64,000 nucleotides of DNA from Allobosea sp. UNC402CLCol (GTDB lineage Bacteria > Pseudomonadota > Alphaproteobacteria > Rhizobiales > Beijerinckiaceae): positions 496,001 to 560,000 of the forward strand of contig NZ_JQJJ01000010.1 of NCBI RefSeq assembly GCF_000745475.1, in the 5' to 3' direction. A program made the translations under genes and the position numbers. The notes under the pieces were generated by a model. The model did no database searches, was not told the DNA's origin, and saw only the letters and a list, made by a program, of their open reading frames with translations. Positions 43,264 to 51,106 of this stretch are shown piece after piece (within the stretch, counting starts at the first letter, position 1; each line of letters begins with the position of its first letter).

Positions 43264-44352
43264 ATGGATTCGGATGTCGCTAAGCATCCACCCGAACCGA
43301 CTGTGACCGCGGTCGATCCGCATCGGCGGCGTCAGCTGGCCACGGTCGTCGATGTGGCGCGGCTCGCTGGCGTCTCGACAGCGACCGTGGACCGTGTGCT
43401 GAACCGGCGTCCGGGCGTCCGGCCGGTCACGACCGAGAGGGTCCTCAGGGCGGCCGCCGATCTCGGTTATGTACTGGATGCGGCCTTGCCTGCCGGTGCG
43501 CTGAAACCGCTGCGCCTCGCCTTCCTGTTGCCGGCTGGCAGTAACCGCTTTCTCGCCGGGCTCGGCCGGCTCGTGGTGGAATCGCGCGAGCGACTTGCGT
43601 CCTTCAATATCCGCGCGCGGCTTGACCACATCGACAGCTTCAATCCCGAGCTGCTCGCACAGCATCTTCGGGCGGTCGGCCGCGAGGTCGAAGGCATCGC
43701 CTTCATGGCGATCGAGCATCCCATGGTGCGCGAGGCCGTCGACTGGCTCGCGGAGCGCGGCGTGCCAACTGTGACGCTGATCTCCGATATCGCCAATACG
43801 CGCCGCGTCGCCTATGTCGGGCTGGACAATCGCGCAGCCGGGCGGACGGCCGGGCAGCTCATCGCGCGCTTCATCGGATCACGGCCCGCGAAGGTGGCGA
43901 TGATCGCCGGCAGCCTGAGCTACCGCGCCCATGAAGAGCGCGAAATGGGCTTTCTCTACCTCTTTCGGGAACGTTACCCAGCGATAGAGGTCGTCGGGCT
44001 GCGCGAGGGCCATGACGAGGAGGCGCGCAACTACCGTCAGACCAAGATGCTGCTCGCCCGGCATCCCGATCTGGCGGGCATCTACAACATCGGTGGCGGG
44101 CCGGAGGGAATTGCACGCGCCCTGAAGGAGGCTGGCCGGCAGAACGACGTGGTCTTCGTCGGCCACGGGCTGACGCCGGAGACGCGTAGCCTCCTGATCG
44201 ACGGGGTGATGGATGCCGTCATCAACCAGAATCCGCAGGCGGCGCTGATGGATTGCGTCTCCATCTTCGCCAACATCCGGGCGGGCCGCCACCCGCCGGA
44301 GGGGACGGCACGGCCCAATATCGAGATCGTGCTGCGCGAGAACCTGCCGTGA
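43264..44352 (+). CDS. LacI-family transcriptional regulator
   Basis: A 362-residue regulator with an N-terminal LacI helix-turn-helix (TVVDVARLAGVSTATVDRVL then NRRPGVRPVTTERVL, about residues 26-65) and a periplasmic-binding-protein-like sensor domain (PLRLAFLLPAGSNRFLAGLG, AYVGLDNRAAGRTAGQLIAR, GIYNIGGGPEGIARALKEA). It starts 102 bases from the TRAP operon in divergent orientation and probably represses it until the imported sugar acid or an intermediate binds. ATG 43264 is preferred over the TTG three bases upstream. No strong Shine-Dalgarno is seen. Confidence 0.92.
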   Translation: MDSDVAKHPPEPTVTAVDPHRRRQLATVVDVARLAGVSTATVDRVLNRRPGVRPVTTERVLRAAADLGYVLDAALPAGALKPLRLAFLLPAGSNRFLAGLGRLVVESRERLASFNIRARLDHIDSFNPELLAQHLRAVGREVEGIAFMAIEHPMVREAVDWLAERGVPTVTLISDIANTRRVAYVGLDNRAAGRTAGQLIARFIGSRPAKVAMIAGSLSYRAHEEREMGFLYLFRERYPAIEVVGLREGHDEEARNYRQTKMLLARHPDLAGIYNIGGGPEGIARALKEAGRQNDVVFVGHGLTPETRSLLIDGVMDAVINQNPQAALMDCVSIFANIRAGRHPPEGTARPNIEIVLRENLP

Positions 44353-44827
44353 TAAGCAGCCATTGCGCGTGGCGCTCCGCTTGGCGCTCAGAGATCATAA
44401 TGCAGCTGGCATGCTACGTCCGCCAGATGGCAGCTATCGGATGTCTGCAGTTGGCCCCTTGCTGACTCGTGGAGCGTCTGCTTTCCGGCAATCCAGTTTG
44501 CGCGGCGATACGATTGGCAAAGTTGGCTCATTTCCAACCTCCTGGCCTCCAGTCAATGCACGAAGCTTGCGGCTGACGGCGAGCTCGCGATCGACGCCTC
44601 TGCGGCAAGCTAGCCACCTGGAACTGCCATCAGCGAAGCAACCTTGGTTGGCTTTGTCAGCTCGAATAGGCCATCCGGGATCGGGTTCAGGCGATTGTGC
44701 AACCTTCCATGGCCATCTTCGCTCGCTCGTTTGCCGGAGGGCAATCGCATCGATGCCCTCCATTCATGCCATTTCTCCTGAACGCGTTCACAGGCACGCT
44801 GTGGACGACGACCGGGAAGGGGCTCAA
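44353..44827. other. Gene-free region with a dispersed repeat
   Basis: No gene is supported between the LacI gene and the convergent FAD oxidase gene. It holds one copy of the degenerate repeat also found after tRNA-Arg. The small frames here lack features. Confidence 0.5.
44453..44489 (+). repeat. Dispersed degenerate repeat, copy 3
   Basis: It begins GGCCCCTTGCTGACTCGTGG and continues to GTCTGCTTTCCGGC. It matches the copies at 13272-13307 and 13343-13379 at most positions. Confidence 0.5.
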
Positions 44828-45931
44828 TCATGGAAAAAAGCGCGCCGGCCTAAAGCTCGAAAGTTCCGGTCGCGTCCTTCCATTAACGATCTCGTCGGCG
44901 GCCATCGCCCCTAAGACCGGCGACAGCGTCGCGCCGCTATGGGTGACCATGACGTAGTAGTTCTCGACACCCGGCACCGGGCCGATGGCCGATAGACCGT
45001 CCTGTGGAATCGGCCGCACGGTGACGCGCGCGGCTTCCGGCTTGAGCGGGGCGAGGCCGGGCAGAATGCGCAGCAGGCGGTCGACGAGATCCTGCGCCTG
45101 CTCCATGCCGGGATTGACGCCGATCTCCGGCGTCACCGTGGCGTCGGCTGCGCCCCAGTGCAGCATCAGGCGCCCGGCTCCATCCGGCCGGAAGTCGCAG
45201 ATGGGGCTGGCGATGACGCGCTGGATGCTGGCCGGAACGGGCGGCGTGAAGACGAGGAAACCGATCGTGGGTGCCAATGGCACGTTCGGCGCTGCGGCTC
45301 CGACCGTGTCGTTGGACCAGCGCCCGGTGCAGTTGACGACGATGTCGGCATGGAAGGTCTCGCCGCTCTCGCTGCGCACGCCCTTCGCCCGGCCTCCCTC
45401 GACGATCAGGCCGGCCACCCTGGTCTGCGTCCGCAATGTCGCGCCATGGCGCCGCGCCGCACTCATCATCGCATGGGCATAGACCACCGGGTCGAGCCAG
45501 CCATCGTTTGGGTACCAGGCGATCGGCGCGTCGCCGACGGCCTCGGGCGCGATGTCCGGCTCCAGCTCCAGCAACTGCTTGCGGTCGATCCATTCGGCCG
45601 CATAGTCCCAGCTCCGCAGCCGCTCGACCTTGGCCTTCAGCGCGGCTTGCTCGGATTCCGCCCGCCACTCGATGCGCCCGCCGCCGTGCCACCAGGGCGT
45701 CGCGCCGAACTCGTCCTTCAGCGCCGCATGGGCCCGCATGCCGGCCACGTTGAGGTCGTGATAGGCACGCGGCGTCTTGTTCGAGGAGTTCGTCCAGGCG
45801 AAGGAGATGCCGGATGTCCCGCCGCCGACGCGTGTCGCCTCGAGCACGGTGACCTTGGCGCCGGCGCGCGCCAGCCGGTAGGCGACCGACGTCCCGAGGA
45901 CGCCGGCGCCGACGACAATGATCTCAGTCAT
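44828..45931 (-). CDS. FAD-dependent amino acid oxidase/dehydrogenase (DAO family)
   Basis: A 367-residue DAO-family flavoprotein. The FAD site is TEIIVVGAGVLGTSVAYRLA, followed by the acidic strand end VTVLEA and GGGTSGISFAWTNSSNKTPR. The C-terminal part has VTVRPIPQDGLSAIGPVPGV and YYVMVTHSGATLSPVLGAMA. It would oxidise a secondary or primary amine of an amino acid-like substrate to imine/keto acid. It is a close paralogue of the gene at 48934 and the last gene of the peptide-type importer operon. A related group forms subunits of octopine/nopaline oxidases. Confidence 0.9.
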   Translation of the reverse strand: MTEIIVVGAGVLGTSVAYRLARAGAKVTVLEATRVGGGTSGISFAWTNSSNKTPRAYHDLNVAGMRAHAALKDEFGATPWWHGGGRIEWRAESEQAALKAKVERLRSWDYAAEWIDRKQLLELEPDIAPEAVGDAPIAWYPNDGWLDPVVYAHAMMSAARRHGATLRTQTRVAGLIVEGGRAKGVRSESGETFHADIVVNCTGRWSNDTVGAAAPNVPLAPTIGFLVFTPPVPASIQRVIASPICDFRPDGAGRLMLHWGAADATVTPEIGVNPGMEQAQDLVDRLLRILPGLAPLKPEAARVTVRPIPQDGLSAIGPVPGVENYYVMVTHSGATLSPVLGAMAADEIVNGRTRPELSSFRPARFFP

Positions 45932-45970
45932 GATCCATATCCGCTAGAGAAGGGGGAGGTTCGAATAGGC

Positions 45971-47059
45971 TTACGCCGCGCGCTTCGCAGCCCAGCCGTC
46001 GCGCGCCAGCGATTTCAGTTCGGCGAGCGACATCGCTTCGAGGCCGATCTCGCCGAGCAGATCGTTTTCCGCCGCGAAATCCCGGCCATAGAGCGCCGAG
46101 AAGATGTCGATGCCGGCCTGGTGCAGCGTCGCGGGCCGGCCGGCGAGCTTGCCGAGCAGCACTGTCGGATGCAGGCCGAAGGGGGCGTCCTCCAGGACAT
46201 AGCGCGTGTCGATACTGCTCGGTCCGTTGCCGCCATTGCCGCGGGCCGCGAGCTGGCGCGCCATCTCGCCGACCGGTCCGGGCTCGACATGGAAGGAGAG
46301 ATTGTAGTGCTCGCGGATGGTGCGGACCTTGTAGCCGGCGGCTTCCGCGATGGCGAGACGCTCGGCGTCGAGGGCTTCGAGCAGGCGGCCGACGGAATCG
46401 GTGTTGTTTTCGTTCTGCCCCCAGGTCTCGCCATGCTCCATGCGGGTGAAGTTGCACAGCGCGATGCCGAGATGGTTCTGCGGGTTGAGATTGGACAGCG
46501 AAATCGCCAGCGCGTCGTCGCGCTGGACGAAGCGATCGCCGAACAGCTGCTGGCAGATTGTCAGCCCCCGCTTGGAGGCCGAGACGGGAATCGTCGCGAT
46601 GTCGACCTTCGAGCGGACGGTCGAGACGTTGACGCTGGCATCTCCGGTCCTGCGCCCGGCGGTCACCGTCGTGCCCCAGACGACGACCGGCACGTCGAGC
46701 CCTCGCTCGGCGATCTTGCGGGCGATATAGAGGCCGCTGAACGAGGTGTGGGAGCTGATGATGACGACCTGCCCGACCGCGAGATGCGGGGCGGCGGCGT
46801 CCATCGCCGCGCGGTGGCCATTGGCCGGCAGGGCGAAGAGCACCGCCCCGGCCCCGGCGACCGCCTCGGCGGCGCTCGCGGCGACCGCGACCTTGAAGCT
46901 GCCGGTCAGGCTGCCGGTCGCCGTCAGAGGCTCGCCCTTGGCGAGGCTCCGGCCGCTCTTGCCGGATGGCGACCACAGCACCGGCTCATGGCCGAGGGAG
47001 GAAAGAAGGGCGGCATTGCCATAGGCAATCGAGCCCGCACCGAGCACAGCGACACGCAT
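45971..47059 (-). CDS. NAD/NADP octopine-nopaline dehydrogenase family protein
   Basis: A 362-residue enzyme. The N-terminal Rossmann domain starts MRVAVLGAGSIAYGNAALLS and includes ADGAGAVLFALPANGH-like residues and VVIISSHTSFSGLYIARK. The C-terminal helical octopine-DH domain has LCNFTRMEHGETWGQNENNT, with the expected catalytic His, and REHYNLSF. Family members interconvert opine-type N-(carboxyalkyl) amino acids with amino acid plus keto acid. With two DAO-family oxidases and a peptide-type importer in the same operon it probably takes part in opine-like compound breakdown. Confidence 0.85.
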   Translation of the reverse strand: MRVAVLGAGSIAYGNAALLSSLGHEPVLWSPSGKSGRSLAKGEPLTATGSLTGSFKVAVAASAAEAVAGAGAVLFALPANGHRAAMDAAAPHLAVGQVVIISSHTSFSGLYIARKIAERGLDVPVVVWGTTVTAGRRTGDASVNVSTVRSKVDIATIPVSASKRGLTICQQLFGDRFVQRDDALAISLSNLNPQNHLGIALCNFTRMEHGETWGQNENNTDSVGRLLEALDAERLAIAEAAGYKVRTIREHYNLSFHVEPGPVGEMARQLAARGNGGNGPSSIDTRYVLEDAPFGLHPTVLLGKLAGRPATLHQAGIDIFSALYGRDFAAENDLLGEIGLEAMSLAELKSLARDGWAAKRAA

Positions 47060-47098
47060 CGTCTTGATCCTTGGGAGTTTTGTTGGGGTGGTCTGGGT

Positions 47099-47122
47099 GG
47101 ACCGGGCAAGAGCGCCCGGTCC
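47099..47122 (-). repeat. Stem-loop after the binding protein gene
   Basis: GGACCGGGC (47099-47107) pairs with GCCCGGTCC (47114-47122) across a 6-base loop, 22 bases after the binding protein stop and before the octopine-dehydrogenase-type gene. No T-run follows. Confidence 0.6.
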
Positions 47123-47143
47123 GTCGCAACGAGGCCCGGGATG

Positions 47144-48886
47144 TCAGTAGGTGTAACCGGCCTTTTCCATGTACTGCTTCGCCAGGTTGAAGTCGTAGGC
47201 GATCGGCTTCAGCAGGTCTTGGTCGTAGAATTCCGAGGTGAAGGGCATCGGCACCGTGCCGGGCTTGCCGAAGCCGGCAACGACGTTCTTGATGATCTGC
47301 TCACGCGGGATCATGTGGCTCATCGCCTTGCGGACATACATCGCCGCTTCCGCGGCGCGGCTCGGATCCTTCTTGCCGAGCGGCGTCTCGACGCCGGTGC
47401 CGAAGACCGGATGGTTCAGGTTGAGGCAGGTCTGCATCCACTTGAACGAGTCGAAGCGATTGACCTTGCCCCATGACGGATCGACGGTGCTGAGCAGGCC
47501 GCCGACATCGTACATCGGGTCATGCGCGTCGATGGCGCCGGATTTGATGGCGCTGAGCAAGGCATCGGCGCCCTCGATATTGACGACATAGAAGGTCTTG
47601 ACGTTGCCGTCGGTCTTTCGCCAGTAGTTCTCGTTCTTGCTGTATTTGTAGGCCTTGCGCGAGGGGTCGAAGCCCTGCGGGATCCAGGGCCCGGTGCCGA
47701 CGCCGCCCTTCGCCGCGAAGACCTTGCCGTCCGAGGTCTTGACCGGGAAGGTGCCGAGCCAGGTCGAGATGACGTGGCCGCGCAATTCCTCCGGCTTGAT
47801 GTCCTTGTAGGCATGCTTCGGCATGATCGCGATGACCGGCAGCAGGAAGTCGTAGAACAACATGTTCGGTTGCGGCAGCGTCACCGTGATCTCGTGCGTG
47901 CCGGTGACCTTGTAGGCGTCGCGCGAACCCATCACCGCTGACAGCGTCGCCTGGAACAGGCTTGCATAGGTCTTGTCGATGATCGTGTCCCAGGTGAACT
48001 TGACGTCCTCGGCGGTGAACTCCTCGCCGGAATGCCATTTCACGCCCTTGCGCAGGCTGATGACCCAGCTCTTGCCATCCTCCGAGCCTTTGACCGTTTC
48101 AGCCAGCGCCGGGACAAGCTTCTTGTTGGCCCAGCTGTCATATTCCATCAGCGCGTTGTAGACCGGGCCGAAGATGTTGGATTCATTATAGCCGCTGCCA
48201 TACATCGGGATGAGCTGGCTCGGCGGCTGCCAGGAGGCGAAGGTCGCGGTGACGTCACCGGTCGCGCCCTCGATCGACCAGTCCTCCGGCCGCGGATAGA
48301 AGACCGGGTTATAGGTCGTCGATTCCATCCCCTTCAGCTTCGGATTGGTGATGATCACCTCTTCCGGATAGAAGACGATGTGCAGCGGCTCGATCTCGTA
48401 CCAGCGCTTCACGAAGGCGGCCATCGCCGTCTTGCGGTCCTCGGGCGTGATCGCGCGTGAATATGTCTCGATGGCCGCGTCGATCTGCTGGTCGGCGACG
48501 CGATAGTAGTTTTGCCCGTTCGGAGGCACGTTCTTGCTGTGGAACAGCGCCTCGGGGCTTGGCGCCAGCCCGTTATAGTAGATCCGCTCCGAATACATGT
48601 CGAAGCCACCCTCGACATGGGTCTTGCCGCTGTCGTTGGCGCGCCGCGCGATGACCACGGAAGGCGGTTGGTAGCTCGCATTGACGTCGATGCCGAGCCG
48701 CGCGAACTGCTTGCCGATCAGATCGGTCCAGATCATGCGCGACTGCAGGTTGTTGAAGATCATCAGATAGAGCTTGAAGTGGGGCGGCTTCGCCAGAGCG
48801 GGCTCGGGCAGGCCGCCGGCTGCGAGCGCGGCGGCCCCCGCCCCGGTCCATTTCAGAACGTCACGTCGCGTCGATTTCTCAGACAT
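47144..48886 (-). CDS. ABC substrate-binding protein, family 5, apparently circularly permuted
   Basis: A 580-residue peptide-type binding protein with a twin-arginine signal (STRRDVLKWTGAGAAALAAG). Parts are in an unusual order. Residues about 34-203 look like the usual C-terminal lobe (HFKLYLMIFNNLQSR, FARLGIDVNASYQPP, then RKTAMAAFVKRWYEIEPLHI and VFYPEEVIITNPKLKGM). Residues about 211-580 look like the usual N-terminal and middle part (KLVPALAETVKGSEDGKSW, GVKWHSGEEFTAEDVKFTWD, later YVRKAMSHMIPREQIIKNVV). It ends at FNLAKQYMEKAGYTY, where normal relatives continue into the C-lobe. Both parts are complete, so the fold may be kept. A stem-loop follows the gene. Confidence 0.88.
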   Translation of the reverse strand: MSEKSTRRDVLKWTGAGAAALAAGGLPEPALAKPPHFKLYLMIFNNLQSRMIWTDLIGKQFARLGIDVNASYQPPSVVIARRANDSGKTHVEGGFDMYSERIYYNGLAPSPEALFHSKNVPPNGQNYYRVADQQIDAAIETYSRAITPEDRKTAMAAFVKRWYEIEPLHIVFYPEEVIITNPKLKGMESTTYNPVFYPRPEDWSIEGATGDVTATFASWQPPSQLIPMYGSGYNESNIFGPVYNALMEYDSWANKKLVPALAETVKGSEDGKSWVISLRKGVKWHSGEEFTAEDVKFTWDTIIDKTYASLFQATLSAVMGSRDAYKVTGTHEITVTLPQPNMLFYDFLLPVIAIMPKHAYKDIKPEELRGHVISTWLGTFPVKTSDGKVFAAKGGVGTGPWIPQGFDPSRKAYKYSKNENYWRKTDGNVKTFYVVNIEGADALLSAIKSGAIDAHDPMYDVGGLLSTVDPSWGKVNRFDSFKWMQTCLNLNHPVFGTGVETPLGKKDPSRAAEAAMYVRKAMSHMIPREQIIKNVVAGFGKPGTVPMPFTSEFYDQDLLKPIAYDFNLAKQYMEKAGYTY

Positions 48887-48933
48887 CGTTGTCCCCTCTT
48901 CTGGTTGATTGGAAACGGAAGTGACGGTGTCGC

Positions 48934-50046
48934 TCAGGCCTGGAAGCGCGCCGGGCGGAACGCCTCCAGCTCCGGCCGCTGGCGGCCATGCAGCACCTCG
49001 TCTGCCACGGCCTGGCCGAGGAAGGGCGAGAGCGTGACGCCGCTATGGGTGACGACGACGTAGTAGCCGTCGACCCCGCGTGCCGGCCCCACCGTCGACA
49101 GCCCGTCCGCCGGAATCGGCCGCATCGTGGTGCGCACGGCCTCGGCCTTGACGCCCTTCAACCCCGGCAGGATCTCGGCGGCGCTGGCGATGGCGATCCG
49201 CGCCTCCTCGCAATCCGGCGTGCGGCTTTCCAGTGCGGCGAAGCGGTCGTCGAGCGAATCCTTGCGCACCATCAGCCGCCCGGCACCGTCCGGCCGGACA
49301 TCGACATCGGGGGCGTGGAAAGGTCGGCGCAATGCGACGCCGACCGGCGGCGTGAACACTAGGAAGCCGATCGTCGGCGCGAGCGGCACGTTCGGCGCGG
49401 TCTGGCTCACCGTCTCGTTCGACCAGCGGCCGGTGCAGTTGATCACGAGATCGGCCTCGTGGAGCGCGCCGCTTTCGTCCCGCGCGCCGACGACGCGGCC
49501 ATTGCGCGTTTCCAGCCCGGTGATCCTGACGCCGGTCTTGAGCGCGGCACCGTAGCGCTGGCGCGCGGCGCGCAGCATGGTGCCGGCATAGAGCACAGGA
49601 TCGACCCAGCCCTCCTCCGGGCAGAACACGACCTGAGCGTCGTCCGGAACCGCATCGAGGGCGATTTCCGGCTCGAGCTCGCCGAGGCGCTTCTTGTCGA
49701 TGAACTCGGCCGCGTAGCCCCAGTCGCGCAGCCGCTTGACCTTCTCGGCCTGCGCAGCGACCTCCGCCGGATCGACGCGCCATTCCAGGCTGCCGCTCTG
49801 GTGGAACCAGGGCGTGGCGCCGAATTCCTCCTTCAGCGCCGCATGGGCCCGCATGCCGGCGACGTTGAGGTCGTGATAGGGGCGCGGCGTCTTGTTGTTG
49901 GAGTTGGTCCAGGCGAAGCTGACGCCGGAGGTGCCGCCGCCGATACGGTCGGCCTCCAGCACGGTGACCTTCGCCCCGCCCTGCGCCACCCGGTAGGCGA
50001 CCGAGCTGCCGACGATTCCGGCTCCGACGACGATGACGTTCATCAT
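48934..50046 (-). CDS. FAD-dependent amino acid oxidase/dehydrogenase (DAO family)
   Basis: A 370-residue DAO-family enzyme and close paralogue of the gene at 44828. The start is ATG 50046 (or 50043) with AGGAC upstream; it begins MMNVIVVGAGIVGSSVAYRV. Shared motifs are GGGTSGVSFAWTNSNNKTPR, HDLNVAGMRAHAALKEEFGA, VPLAPTIGFLVFTPPVG and TMRPIPADGLSTVGPARGV with YYVVVTHSGVTLSPFLGQA. It lies between the ATPase pair and the permuted binding protein gene. Amine oxidation of the imported compound is likely. Confidence 0.9.
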   Translation of the reverse strand: MMNVIVVGAGIVGSSVAYRVAQGGAKVTVLEADRIGGGTSGVSFAWTNSNNKTPRPYHDLNVAGMRAHAALKEEFGATPWFHQSGSLEWRVDPAEVAAQAEKVKRLRDWGYAAEFIDKKRLGELEPEIALDAVPDDAQVVFCPEEGWVDPVLYAGTMLRAARQRYGAALKTGVRITGLETRNGRVVGARDESGALHEADLVINCTGRWSNETVSQTAPNVPLAPTIGFLVFTPPVGVALRRPFHAPDVDVRPDGAGRLMVRKDSLDDRFAALESRTPDCEEARIAIASAAEILPGLKGVKAEAVRTTMRPIPADGLSTVGPARGVDGYYVVVTHSGVTLSPFLGQAVADEVLHGRQRPELEAFRPARFQA

Positions 50047-50071
50047 GGCATGTCCTGTGATCTGGCCCGCA

Positions 50072-51106
50072 TCAGCGCGGGTTGTGGCAAGCGAAGGCAT
50101 GGGCGCCGTCCGGGGCGGCGAGCGGCGGAACCTGTCGGGAGCAGATCGGCAGCGCCGCCGGGCAGCGGGTGTGGAAGACGCAGCCGGAAGGCCGCTTCAC
50201 CACGCTCGGGATCTCGCCGCTGATCGCGTCGCGCGGCTTCTGCCGGGCCGGATCGGGCACCGGAATCGCGGAGATGAGGGCCGCGGTATAATGATGGCCC
50301 GGCCGGGCGAAGATCTCGTCGACCTCGCCGATCTCGACGAGATTGCCGAGATACATCACCGCGATGCGGTTGCTGAGGAAGCGCACCGAGCTCAGATCGT
50401 GCGAGATGTAGAGATAGGAGAGCTTCAGCTCCTCCTGCAATTCGGCGAGCAAGTTGAGGATCTGGGCGCGCACGGAGACGTCGAGCGACGACACCGGCTC
50501 GTCGCAGATCAGCAGGCGCGGCTCGACGGCGAGTGCGCGTGCGATGCCGATGCGCTGGCGCTGGCCGCCGGAGAATTCATGCGGGTAGCGGTCGGCATGC
50601 TCGGCCGGCAGCCCGACGCGCTCCAGCAGCGCCTCGACCGCGCCGTCCCATTGCGCCGGGGGAACGAGGCCGTGAACCCTGAGCGGCTCCGACAGGATCT
50701 GCCGGACGCTCCAGCGCGGGTTGAGCGAGAGATAGGGATCCTGAAAGACGTATTGCATCTGCCGGCGCAGCGCGAGCACCTCCGGCCGGCGGTCGCGCGA
50801 GAAGGTCGCGCAGACATCGGTATCGCCGAGCCTGATCGTGCCGGAGCTCGGCGGGACGAGATGTAGGATCGAGCGAGCGGCGGTGGTCTTGCCGCAGCCG
50901 CTCTCGCCGACGATGCTCAGCGTCTCGCCCTCGTCCAGGCTGAAGCTGATGTCGTTGACGGCGCGGATCTCGCCCGTGACCTTCTGGCGGAACAGGCCGC
51001 GCCGATTCAGCGGATAGCTCTTCACCAGCCCGTCGACGCTGAGCAGCGGCTTACGGCTCGTACGCTGGCGGGGCTCGGGCACGGGAGCGATCGCGGTCTC
51101 AGCCAT
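50072..51106 (-). CDS. Oligopeptide-type ABC transporter ATPase (OppF/DppF-like)
   Basis: A 344-residue ATPase. Walker A is GESGCGKTT, the Q-loop region MQYVFQDPYLSLNPRW, the signature FSGGQRQRIGIARAL, Walker B LLICDEPVSSLDVSVRAQIL, and the switch His is in LYISHDLSSV. The C-terminal oligopeptide extension carries a Cys motif, with CVFHTRCPAALPICS. It overlaps the partner ATPase by eight bases and forms the second motor of this importer. Confidence 0.94.
   Translation of the reverse strand: MAETAIAPVPEPRQRTSRKPLLSVDGLVKSYPLNRRGLFRQKVTGEIRAVNDISFSLDEGETLSIVGESGCGKTTAARSILHLVPPSSGTIRLGDTDVCATFSRDRRPEVLALRRQMQYVFQDPYLSLNPRWSVRQILSEPLRVHGLVPPAQWDGAVEALLERVGLPAEHADRYPHEFSGGQRQRIGIARALAVEPRLLICDEPVSSLDVSVRAQILNLLAELQEELKLSYLYISHDLSSVRFLSNRIAVMYLGNLVEIGEVDEIFARPGHHYTAALISAIPVPDPARQKPRDAISGEIPSVVKRPSGCVFHTRCPAALPICSRQVPPLAAPDGAHAFACHNPR

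Noticed and set aside
45158-47476. A 772-codon plus-strand frame
   Set aside because: It is antisense to the FAD oxidase, the octopine-dehydrogenase-type gene and part of the binding protein gene, all of which show conserved motifs.
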